Shown here one piece after another: positions 11,673 to 23,500 of a stretch of 64,000 bases of DNA (position 1 is its first letter; every line of letters begins with the position of its first letter). The notes below the pieces were generated by a model, which saw nothing but the letters and a program-made list of their open reading frames with translations, searched no databases and was not told the DNA's origin. The stretch comes from Alitta virens (lineage: Eukaryota; Annelida; Polychaeta; Phyllodocida; Nereididae): NCBI GenBank assembly GCA_932294295.1, contig OW028575.1:19472058-19536057 (forward strand). The letters are read 5' to 3'. The position numbers and the translations under genes are program-made.

Positions 11673-14600
11673 TTAAAGCAATTTCTCTGGGCCATCCGCA
11701 AAAAAATCAAAGTAGTCTTTCAGATACTCTTTCAAAACTCCATCACTGATGCCAAATTCTTCAAGTGTGTACTGGACTTTGCCATATTTATCTTTTTTGT
11801 TTTCTTGCAAGTGTTGCTGCATCAATTCCAATGCCTCTGGTGAGAGATTCCAACCAAAGTGACTGTAGACCTGCTCTACGATTTCCATTGGCCTGGAAAT
11901 CATTTCATTGTAGCCAATTGTGAGGAAGGATTCCTTAAAAAAGAAGATGAAAAAGATGACACATACTTCCTTTGCATTTGTACTAAAATGAAGAGTTGTG
12001 AAAGTGACTGAAGGTAGCTCAGAAACAGTCACATACTCATCTGACGTGATTCCACTAACTAGCTTGGATATAATTGCACATATACCTTCGGTGCTTGCTT
12101 GAAAAATTTGATGGCTCCTTCAGTCTTGCGCTTGTAGATTTCCAAGACCCTTCTACCACACACCACAGCATCTGCAGATTGGTCAACCATTTTCCAAATC
12201 TGTTGAAGGAGCCAAAAAAAGAAAACTTTCTCTAGAGCAACATGACCCAGTGAAAATATTGGTAATTACCCAAATTGACTTCAACATGTGCTACGAGCAT
12301 AAGAATAATATACGTGTGTTCCATTGTGGCACATTATTGAAGTTTAATATATAATATGGTATCTTACATGATGAATTAATGAACTGAAAGAAGCTATCAT
12401 GGTCCTGGCATTGCGATACTGAAACACGAACTTGGCAGTTGGAAACACCTTTTGTAATGCTCCCAGGTGCAGGCAATGAAAAGAGCATTTCAGTACGAGC
12501 TTTGTGTCCTTGTCCAAATCTGAAAATTAAAAAAAAATTAAATAAATAAAACACACGCAAAAAACACACCAATCAGTCTTATTTTCAAAAATATATATAT
12601 ATTGTTTTTTTTTGCAATTGTAGATAGAACAACTTTAATCCATCCAATAAAAGAATATGCAGATTTATTAATTTTTTGGTCATATATATATCTGTAACAT
12701 TAATCAATGCAAATAGGCAGACAACTTTTTGATTAATAATTTATTCAACTTTCAACTGATAACACCTCAATAAGAAAAAAATTACTCTGTTTGCTACTAT
12801 TGGGGCGACTATTTAGAGGTGTACCACCGGTGCGTGGTCCTCCATCTAGCAAAATATTACTTATATACAGTATCAAGCATAAATGACTCCTGTAGGCTGT
12901 ACAAACCTGGCATTCAAAACACCAATATCTCAGGGCGTGCTAAACTGACTAGATTGAAAATTTCCGAGAAAGATGTTCACATAATTTTCTAGCTTCCATA
13001 TGAGGGTACGAACCATTTGATTATACAACTTCAGTCTGACACAGGGAGTTTGATGAGAAACGTAGTCAAAACAAATTAGAGTTGGTAATGTATAATTACT
13101 CAAAGAATGCATGGCTATGTTTTGAATTGGATTTCATCTTATTACAGATAGTAAGTTTACTATATTTACATAACTGGGTTTATACTTGCTAAATGCTAGG
13201 ATGATGAAATCCGATTCAAAATATAGCCATGCATTCTTTGATAAATGTATCCATTTTCCACCACTACTATGTTTTGACTAATTTTCTCATCTGTGTCAAA
13301 CTGAAGTCAAATGGAAGCTAAATATGCGAAGATCAATTTCTGACAGTTTAACTTTAGTCCGTTTAACATGCCCTGAGATATTGGTGCTTTAAATGCCAGT
13401 GTATTGGATCTGGTGGGCCAGTAGAACCCCCCCCCCCCCTCCTGCAATTTTCTGGATCAGCCAAGGAAGGAATTAAACCATGAAGATTAATGGGGCCTAA
13501 AACTGTATGAAAAATATATTCCCAAAAACCATCTGTACACATTCATTATCTCTTTTGGATCAGTATAATATGACAGTTATCATTTGAAAATTTTATTTTG
13601 GCCTTACACTTGACATGTTCTATGTTTCTTGATATCATTAGAAAGCTTATTAGATTTTACACTTACTACCATAGAATATGCATTGCAAACATTTCTTGTA
13701 GTTTTCATAAATATTCATTGCCTGCTCCTCAGTTAAGTCGTACATGAAATCCCTCAGTTCTTTCAAGTCAATATAATGAACTGCATCAAAGAAACTCAGA
13801 AAATATGGCCGTAGTGCAGCAATGCACTCCTCAAAAGCGTCCATCCTGATGAAATGTCTGTCGTCTATGTTACCATCGGAAATACTTAAAAATTCTGCAA
13901 TTAGGAATCAAATGTACTGCAATTTCAATTCCATTAGTTCGGTCCTTTATATACATTTTAACCATTATAATAGCAATTAACACAGTCTGAATTTGAGCCA
14001 GTATGTCAGTTACGAATTTCAGTTCCTGTTTCAGAGTGCAATTTACATTTTTTAATGATAACCGCACCATGATCTGAATTTGAGTGTGTGCATGATTATA
14101 CTATATCTATCATTAATATTTTTTTTTAATCATGACAAAAATGGATAATTTGATTTTCGATTCAATAATAACAGTTATATTGCTTACGGAAATAATTTGG
14201 GGTTACAGTAACTGCTTAGAGTTTTAGAGGCTTTATATGATAGTGGCTAAGGCTGCCTGCCTACGAAGTTAGATGAAAATTGCCACATGTGAAAAGAAAT
14301 ACCGGAAACCATAATTTATGAATTATTATTAATATATGCTGACCCTCATCCTCCGATGCTTCTTTGTATCGTTCACATTCTCTGAAGTTTTCTGGTCTTC
14401 CTGGAGGAACTGGTTCTATCATCTCCCACAGCATCGGAGCCATAAAGTGAGGATCGCAACTCAGGAGTCGATGAAACATTGTGGTGCCTCATCTTGCCAA
14501 GCCAACGACAAAGATAGGGTCTCTTATTTCTGCCTGAAATCAAATACTGACATTTCAAATTCTTAGTCTCGGTAAACACTTTAATTAGTTTCCATGCACA

Positions 14601-17600
14601 CTCTAGTTATCTGTTTATGCTTGTCTATACATGTAGCTGTCCCATACGTAGCACAGACATGAATGGCATTGCGGGTAAACATGTTGTCACTCACTGTTGC
14701 TCTTTCAATCACTAACATACAGGGGCGTTGATTCAGGGGGGAGGGATGTGGGGGATATATACCCCCACTTTCTGAGAAGGGGACGATGGTCAATGCAATC
14801 ATCCCCCCCCCCTGAAATTTACAAATGAAAATAACCCTTTTTCACACACTTTTGGTTTGGAACATTTGTGCTTTGTTAAACAGCTCTACACTAGATATCA
14901 CATTTCAGTACAAGTTTATAAGTTTGGCATAAGTGATCCACCATTAATTTACCTCTTGACCAGTGTCCACACATTAACTGCTACTAGTTGTACGAGCGAG
15001 GGAAAGTCACAGTGGGACAGACAAAGTAGGCCTGCATCCCCCCCCCCCAACTGTCAAGAGAAATCAACACCCCTGCTCACATACTCCCATGGTTGAATTT
15101 TACATGTTCAGATAACTGATAAACTTTTCAAAATCAACTTGTCTATATATATGGTCGTACTACACTTTTCTTTTTTTTTCCTTTTTTTTTGTCAGAACCT
15201 TATCAAAAACAAGTTATACACTGAATAAGCCACCCTGGTAAAATAAAAGGACTTTGACCTTGGTGCACTCACCTTGGCAATGTCTGGGTTTCTCACAATT
15301 GTATTTTTCACTTCTACCCTGCATCTTGCATATTGCCTGAAATGTCCATGAAAGTATGCAGTAGTGCAATCCGAACAATGTATAAAAAACACTTCCAGGG
15401 CATTCATCAACTTGAATTATTAGTAACTTTTGAATCTACACTTGCCCCGCAACTTGTTCATCTAAAATGTCAACACAATGCCATACGACTATTGTGGGCA
15501 TTTGCGAGCATGATTGACAGAGGACAGAGTAGCAAAGTAGACATTGGCATGGGATAAGCATGGCTAGTTTGTTTATTGTTTATTTAAATTTTGAACAAAA
15601 CTGTTGCTCCAGGGGGACATCATAGCATTATTGATGCTGTGCCACAAGCGCCATGGCACCATTTTCCAAATTTGGTAGCATCTTGCAAGGCCTACGCTGA
15701 TTGTGCAATAACTTTCTATTGCATCCAATCACAAAGTATTTAATTAACAAAACTGCAACTTTTGCCGGCAGGCAAATGTATATATAAAGGTGATGTTCTA
15801 ACTGTCTACAGGTTAATGGATACCATATATATATGATCTACAGTAAAATTAAAGAGGTATTTGTTGCAATTTCATAATATTTATGAAGTGAGGGATGAGT
15901 TGTGAGGTAGAGGATTTTGAAAAATACGAATAATTGTCACATATATATATATAACAATTTCTTGTGTCACATCGTTCGGTATCATTAGATACCAAAAGCA
16001 AAAACGTAAGCCTCTCTTATCTCTGTTTTGTAGATTTCACAAAGCATTTGACTACATCAGTAGAAATGCTCTGTACTATAAACTTATGAATCAAAAGAAA
16101 GGCAATAAAATGCTGAACATAATAATGAGCATGTATGACAAAACTTAAGCCAGAGTTAATAATTTAGGAAATATTGGAGATCCAATTGATAGCAGCTATG
16201 GTGTCTCTTGCAAGGAGGAATTCTCAGCCCCCAAGTTGTTTAATGAATTTCTATCTGACCTGCCTAACTATGTGAATGAATTGGACTATGTAGCGCTTAA
16301 TAGTCTGATGCTCACACATATCTCATATGATGATGATAAAGTTCTAATAGCACATTCTGAAACATCTCTTCAAAACAGCAGAAATTCCCTTCATGAATTC
16401 TGCAAAAATTGGCATCTCATTGTGAATGTAGGAAAAACTAAAATAATGAAATACGGCAATACTCGGCAAAAGCAATTTTACTATGACACACAACTAGTTG
16501 AAAACGTTGACACCATTAAATATCTAGCACATGTGTTAACTAAAAAAACGTAACCTGAATGTAAAAATGACTGATTATCTTGTTACACAAGCACAAAAAG
16601 CACTTTTTGCTTTGCAATGTGACACTAAGCAGGCACTAGGGCACATCACTCCTAAACTTGCTCTAAAAATGTTTGACACATATATTTTACCAGTCCTTGA
16701 ATGTAATTGTGAACTATGGTCTAGTCTCAAACCTGTTAATAACCTAGAAAAGGTACAATAAGGATATCTGTAAAAATATGCTAGGAGGAACTAGTTTTAT
16801 TTACTACTTTTCAATTATTCATTAATTGTTACTGTATGTCATTTACTTTGTATTTTCTGAATGACATAAAGCTGTCAAATAAAAGATATATACATATATA
16901 ATAACTTGCAAAGTAGTTTTGTATGCTTTTTGTATGTTTTAGTTGAGCAGTTGACCATGTTAACTAGATCATACTCATTCCATAGCTGGTACATTTGTAA
17001 CCGAGGTGCTTGTTTTTTTATTTTTTTATTAGAGGAATTTGTCTGAGGGATCTTGATTTTATGATTATTTTTCGTGTTACAGGTGTGGATATTGTGAAAC
17101 ACTTGCAGCAAGTTTATGAAGTAATGTGGCAACTTGCCATATGTTTTGTATTCTATTAACAAGGATTTTTCCACATTGAATCTTGAATATGTCTTCTATG
17201 GTGAACCTGTTGTAAGACTTGAAAATTGGTCCAGTGTAGGTGTTATATCAGTTTGGGTGTAATGTTATGGTCTCCAATTTTTTCGAAGGAACTGGATGGA
17301 TCTCTACTTATTTTTTATGGTTCATTGCAGATCATGTCCATACACTCCACGTAAAAAATGTGCCACGTAGAACCCAATTGGGATTTTCGGCGTGTCACCA
17401 ATACAGAACCCTACAAGATCCAACGTGATACCCACCACTAGGTATTTGGGAAGAACCCTACACCATGGTAATTCAAGGGAACTCAAAATCAAATAAATAT
17501 TACTCATGCAAAAAAAAATAACCAAAAAAAAAAACCAAGCATTAGTCACTTACTTGAATTTCTTCAGCATGGATGAGTGTGGAACAACTTGATTCCGGTT

Positions 17601-17717
17601 ATAACCCTTGAGGTACAATTCTAGAGGAACTTTGAAGTCTGGTTTCAGAACTTCATCTCTTTCTTCTACAGACAATGTTTCCAATATTTCTTCAACAGTG
17701 AGTGGTGTGGACTCCAT
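11673..17717 (-). CDS. Sulfotransfer_3-family sulfotransferase, 7 exons, with TGA in the P-loop (pseudogene or recoded)
   Basis: Seven minus-strand exons fit GT/AG junctions and give one 390-codon frame: 17717-17554, 15336-15273, 14533-14344, 13894-13667, 12519-12368, 12199-12086, 11933-11673. The start ATG has an in-frame TAG 18 nt upstream. The family transfers sulfate from PAPS; the 5'-phosphosulfate loop in exon 3 reads GLAR-stop-GTTMFHRLL. Codon 91 (14491-14489) is TGA exactly where the paralog at 20563-30337 has Cys122. All other exons are open. The KSP motif near the 3'-phosphate site is changed to KCS (226-228), while R251 and S259 of the binding motif remain. The C-terminal exon (YNEMISRPMEIVEQVYSHFG and onward) is typical of the family. 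The first exon lacks the N-terminal hydrophobic anchor of the paralog. The substrate is unknown. It could be a young pseudogene, a selenocysteine variant, or carry a sequencing error. Confidence 0.8.
12909..13400. mobile_element. Long foldback MITE inside the sulfotransferase intron
   Basis: The left arm (about 12909-13140) begins GGCATTCAAAACACCAATAT then CTCAGGGC. The right arm (about 13190-13395) is its diverged reverse complement, ending GCCCTGAGATATTGGTGC then TTTAAATGCC. Arms of over 200 bp flank a 50-bp centre. A further arm of the same family is at about 63643-63880. Next to it, at about 13430-13441, is a poly-C run. It lies between coding exons 4 and 5 of the 11673-17717 gene. Confidence 0.7.
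16030..16762 (+). pseudogene. LINE (non-LTR) reverse transcriptase fragment
   Basis: Plus-strand frames, broken by stops near 16146 and 16551, follow the order of non-LTR RT blocks: FHKAFDYISRNALYYKL, then NKMLNIIMSMYD, GVSCKEEFSAPKLFNEFLSD, a YDDD box in place of YADD (SYDDDKVLIAHSE, about 16323-16360), HLIVNVGKTKIMKYGN, and DTYILPVLECNCELW. This is a degenerate Jockey/CR1-like relic inside intron 1 of the minus-strand sulfotransferase gene, on the opposite strand to it. Confidence 0.8.
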
Positions 17718-18439
17718 GTTTAGTGTCACAGGCTACTTCTAAGTGTAATTTGCCGACCGATTTTCTCCAGTTGTTAATGTGAGCATACTTGACTATCAGA
17801 TCAAAGGGCACTACTTGACACTGAAAACTGATGGCACGATTTATCAATTTTATGTGAGTCCTATTCATACACAAGGAAACTTAACAGCACATTTCGTGGA
17901 TTCCAACATAAGAAGTTGAAAATGATTTTCATTATCAAACAAGTGAATCACACAAATCTTGCAGAAACTTCTGTGAAATTTTATTAATATCTTTCCACTA
18001 GATTTGGACACCTTAACGAGTTTTAAATTAACACAAACCTTTATTATCATGACATATTACAACTACAAAAGTTTGCCATAAAGTCATATAAGCCGCCCGT
18101 GAATGATAGACCCCGTCTTGAGTATAGCAGTTGATTTGGTCAAATTATTTCTGATGTCTAAAATAGTGCCAATATGCAGTCTAAGATTGCTATTAAACAT
18201 TTAATTAATGGTTGTATTTCTGAAATAAACACAGTTGAGGTCATGGAACAGATACAACTATAGATATGTCCACCTTACGAAATCACATAATGATGACTTA
18301 GCCATAATATCTAGTATACGCTACTATGTCACAAAAAGTGGCTTGCTTGACAAGTCATGGGCACTGCACAATCTTATAGTTTTCGGAATCCTCAGAAGAA
18401 GCTCTATCAAGCTAAGGGGGATGCCATTTTTTCTCATGG
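17718..18439. other. Upstream region of the downstream sulfotransferase gene
   Basis: AT-rich sequence 5' of the 17717 ATG. It should hold the promoter of that gene, but no TATA box or initiator could be picked out with confidence. Confidence 0.35.
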
Positions 18440-19365
18440 CAACATAGCTTGAAATATGTTGCCATAGCAACGAACCCAGGTTTTCAGGACATTTTAGTTT
18501 TCTTTAAATTTCTTTACAACTAGCACTGACAGACTCCATCCAAGTTACATAATCAAGTCTTTTAACTACATGCTTTATGTTGGTTATGTGACCTTTAAGG
18601 TCAAAGGTCATTGTCATAGTGAGAATTGGGGTGAAATGTACAAATTTGGCCCTTTTTAACATAAAAACATTTTTAGATTCATTATGCATATCACTTAATA
18701 CCTGTTTCCATGCAAACAGTTATTCATCAGTAACTTGACATAGTCTAAATTTGTTCTGGATATTTAGGTTGTATTGGTATCCATGGCAACCAGGTTCAAA
18801 TGATCCTAAACGAATTGATGTCCTTCACAACATAGACAAATGGGAAATCCCAAAAAGCCAGATATGCGATTCCACTGTTCCTTAATATGACCTACTTGCA
18901 GAAATATTGTATTCGGGTGACCTTCAAGGTCAAAGGTCAAGATCATGATAAAAGTAAGGCTAAAGGCAAAAATCTGGTCAATTTTTGCAGTAAAAGAAGA
19001 CATTAAATCCTACCTAATGCTACATTGATTGGCAGTTTTCAAATTGACATTAGTTCATGATAAATGTAATGTAGTCCTAGCTTGTTTTACAAATATAGTT
19101 TGAAGTGGTATCCATGGCAACCAGACTGGATTCATCATAAACAAAACTAAAGAAAATGACGATGTTCTCAATTTTGCGACATTTTGCAGCCTGTTTTGCA
19201 ATTTCACAAGGCCAATATACCTGTAAGCTTTCATATTTCTGTATTTGGTGTATACATGGGATTATTTTAGTCATGTGACTGTGGGGTCGAAGGTCTAGGT
19301 CATGGTAAAAACTGAGGTCAATGACTTTAAATCAGACCATTTTCAATATGGAAAGTGAATCAAAT
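18440..19365. repeat. Three degenerate copies of a ~330-bp tandem repeat carrying DR1-like sites
   Basis: Each unit contains a TATCCATGGCAACCAG-type block (about 18451, 18778, 19109) and, further on, a GACCTTNAAGGTCAAAGGTC block (about 18590, 18920, 19280). Two units hold a perfect AGGTCAAAGGTCA (18598-18610 and 18927-18939); the third is decayed (GGGTCGAAGGTCT). Confidence 0.7.
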
Positions 19366-19534
19366 AAATACATCTTTTAACATGGTAAAATTCGCAATCA
19401 AAAATAAAGTGATTTTCATCTTCTACAACATTTCTCTATACATAATTTACATATACGTTCTTCAACAGCAGTACTTCTCCATCTCCCTACCTCTATTTCA
19501 AGAGGGAGAATTCCAGTTCTTAATTGTGCTAAGA

Positions 19535-20290
19535 TAGATTTACAAATGGTTCAGTATAGTAGGACAGCTTGTACGTATTATAAGTTCTAAGTTTTCTTGA
19601 ATTCAAGACCTCGTTTTTCCATTTTACACATTGTTTTTCATGGAGGCGAGTACAACTTTGTTCGAGTGAGATACATTCATTATTTTCATAGATAGTTTCC
19701 ATATCAATTTCTGAGAAAACATTTTTGATTTCAAGAACCCAATCTTTAAACAGAAGATTCTTTTCCCATATGAAAATTTTCTTTCTAATTCTATCATCAC
19801 TCATTAATTGTATTCTATTCCAGAATCTCAACATTGCTTGTTTGCGTCTTACTGTACTTAATGTCCATCCACTGTCACCATTAATAGCAAGATTTGAAGC
19901 ATAATTATGCACTCCTAGAAATGCTCTCAAGGCTCTATTCTGGACCTTATCTATCTTTGGGTATGCTCTAAACCCCCATATCTCAGATGCATAATCCAAT
20001 ATCGGACAAACTCCTGCCTTGTATAATTTACTGTACGTATAGAATCCCAGTCCCTTTAAACGGTACTTACTAATTATAGCCCCTAATGCTCTACCTCCGG
20101 CATCTGCTAAGGTCTCTGCCATGGCATTGTAATCAAGCTTATCAGTTAATGTTACTCCTAAATACTTGTATTTGTCAGATATGTCCCGGCAGTTCTAAAA
20201 TGTACAATTTTGGTTTTTGAATGACTGAAAGTTAGTCTCCACTTTCTTCCCCATTCCCCAATAACATCATCTGCATATACAAATAAACAT
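19535..20290 (-). pseudogene. LINE reverse transcriptase C-terminal fragment
   Basis: The minus strand reads the RT catalytic box FVYADDV at about 20283-20260, then HSKTKIVHF, KYLGVTLTDK, and a long open frame (20122-19529) with SKLYKAGVCPILDYASEIWG and VQNRALRAFLGVH. These are the thumb and C-terminal blocks of Jockey/CR1-like elements. Sequence between the YADD box and the thumb is shortened and frameshifted, and upstream RT blocks are missing. It is a 5'-truncated copy, as is usual for LINEs. Confidence 0.85.
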
Positions 20291-20553
20291 AATTTGGTGC
20301 CTAAAATATCCAATATGATATATCAATACTTGAAACATGTCACTATTTTGTATAAATAAACAATGAAAGTATTCAACATTGTGGAAAAGATGTTATGAAT
20401 CAACCCAATTCTAAAATAATTGCCTAACTTCTGTTATTTTGCTAATGAATTAATTATGATGAGTTTTTAAGAGTTAAAAACTATAACTTTCGACTTTGTG
20501 GATGATGTCCACTGAAGGATATGTATGAATGAACTGATGGCTTGCTTATATTT

Positions 20554-20559
20554 TTTATT
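20554..20559 (-). promoter_or_regulatory. Candidate poly(A) signal of the upstream sulfotransferase gene
   Basis: AATAAA on the minus strand begins only 3 nt after the TGA stop codon (20565-20563). If used, the 3' untranslated region would be very short; a more distal signal is possible. Confidence 0.4.
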
Positions 20560-20562
20560 TGT

Positions 20563-23500
20563 TCAAAGCAATTTTTCGGGATATTTTCCATCGAAAAAGT
20601 GAAGGTAGTCGGCAAGACTGTTCCTCAAATCTTCATTGGTTAAACCGTAACTTTCTATGTCGTAATCATGTCGGCCATATTTGTGTTGCGGAAAAGCTTC
20701 CATATGAGCACGGATGGAATGGTCGACCTCTGGTGACAGGCGCAAGTTGAAATGTTGGTAGATCTTTTTGACGGTAGAAAGTCTGTCGTTGACCATTTCT
20801 GCATATGGTATGGTTATGAAGGAATCCTGAAATAAAATGCAGTTTAGATATTTAAATACCATGTAAAAAAAATTATAGATGAAATATTTAGCTCATATGA
20901 AGATGGTCAATGCTATTGTAATGAATCTAAAGTCAGAAAACACAGATAAGTTTTATTAGTTATAGTTTTTCAAACAGTTCGAAAACAAAAACTTTTTTTT
21001 TTTTTCTTTAGACAAATTATACTTCCGTTTTTGCCGGCAGATCTTCGTATTAAAAAAAGATACCAAGCATTAAATACAAATGAATACTTCCTGAATATAT
21101 GTAACCAATATATCAATATCCCTTGATCAAATATTGTATGGCCCTATCATGATTATCTTTGGATGGCAAAAATAGTCATCTTTGAGTACCAACCTTGGGC
21201 ATGGATTGGAATGCTCGTACAGCTCTTGATGTTGCTATACTGTAATATTCCAATATCCTTTGGCCCAATTGGTCATCGGAGAACCCAATTTGCTTTGCAA
21301 ACTGAAAATTTTTAATAAAATATTTGGTATTTATTATTCTGCACTGGGGTAACACAGACAATATGTTCCAGCACAGGCGTCTGCCTGCGAATTTACCAGT
21401 TGAACTATGTGAATACAACATAATAAGAGATTGTATTCTGCGTGTAGCTCAATAATGGTAGACTTCAGTCAACATAGGGAGCTGCCATTGTGATGTCATC
21501 AATGCACTCAATGACGTGATTGTATGATGATGTCATCAAACAGAGGCTTGAGGATTGGTGTATAGCTCCCCCTGTTGACCTGTAAGTCCACATTGCATTC
21601 GCTCTGGCTGGCGCCTGTGGTTCTAGTTAAGTTTGCACAGAGGCGTCTGCGGCTGAAAGGATTGGGGAGGGAAGGGGCTGAAGTGAAGGACTTCTAATGA
21701 GCTTTATAGACGAACACCAGACCTGAAGAAGATGATATGAAAAAAAATGCTAATTTAAAGAATGAATATATTTTAGCAAACTGCCAGATACATAAATCCA
21801 CTGGTTTAAGAAATCCCTGAATCTAAATGTCAGTTACAACCAAAATCTAAGAAAATGCCAGCTATACGGTATGTGATTTTCATATGAATTAAAGAAGTGT
21901 TGTAAGGTATTGCTAATTCAGCTATGCTGAGCAACTCAATTATACAACCAAAATCTCAGAAAATGCTAGATATATGGTATGTGAATTTTATATTAAAGAA
22001 GCTTTGGGTTGGAATCTCAAATTGCTAATTCAATTATCGTCAGCACTTTATTTACCTTTCTCACAAGGGAACAATACGATCCAATCATCTCCCTGGGTTT
22101 CCTGTAGGTAAAGATGAACTTGGCATTCGGAAAAATCTTCCTATATTTGTCCAAAAACAGCAGATGGATTGGGGACTTTGATAAAATGAATTTGTCCTTG
22201 GTCACATCTAAAATTGAATAGTTTGGACCTTTTTCATTGCAATTTAACATATCCAGATATCCTGTTATATTTTTCTGTACATAGTTATTGTTTCGAAGTG
22301 TAAAGGATCATTCAGTCGTCTTTATTATATATTCAATCATTTCGTCTTGGATGCTACTGATTAGATTTTGGTATTTTTGAGTATGGTTGATCATCGACTC
22401 TTCATTAATTTTAGTGCTTTTGGGCTCTGATTTATTAAGTGTATGATTATCAAATTCATTGTTCCCACATGCACATTCTACAACTCTGTTGTGTTTTTAG
22501 TTTGAGTATGCGGTCATCGGTGCACAAAAATCCATTCAATGCGACTTACTTTTATAGAAGATGCACTGCATGCACCTTTTGTAATGCTCATAGGCATTTA
22601 AGACATGCGATTCTGGACAAGTGTACAGATAATCTCTCCACAGAGACATTGAATCCACTGTGAAAGGATCCACAAAAGCCAGAAAGAAGGGATTGAGCAG
22701 AAACCCACACTCTTCTGGCAAATCTGGTGAAAATTCATGGAAGGCCTCGGTGCCATGGTAACCATTCAAAACGGCATCCTCTGAAATGTTAAATAGAGTA
22801 AATTTAGTATGAGGCAAGTGAGTGAAGCTGCGATATTATGTCAATGACAATAATTGGTAAGGTCCTCCACGTTGGTGCTACATATGGGATAGCTATAGAC
22901 AGGCACAACTGGAGTGTGTATTGCGCAGATAGCTGAACCTGCAAACTCAATGACTTTTCTTTTTTTTAATTGTTTGTCACTATATGAATTTTATTTCAAT
23001 CATATTTAAATAGCCTCTTTTTCTTTTCATTTATAATGTAAGGGGTGTGCACAATTTTACAGCTTTTTAGTAAGCTAGTGCACATCCCCCACAGTATGCT
23101 TATGTCTTTTATTGTTTATGTACTAACCGTATTGAAGTACTACATAACGCCTCAAGACCACAGCATCCATGCAAATGAATCAGTGATACTTACTGAAGAA
23201 ATAGTTGGCTGCCATTTTGTATCGGTCACTTTGTTTCCAGTTCTCTGGTCTTCCTGGAGGGAGAGGATTCAAAATCTCCCAAAACAATGGAAACAAAAAT
23301 TGAGGATCGCTTGCGAGCAGTCGATGTAGCATGGTGGTCCCACAACGCGGTGGGCCGATGATGAGGAAAGGGCCATTCAAAGGAGTCTGGAGATGATGTT
23401 AGTATGAAATAAAACTTTTATTTAATGTATACATCCCGACCTGATATAAACAATTTAGTGCTTTACATATTATGATGTCCATATCCTCAAAAATGACAAT

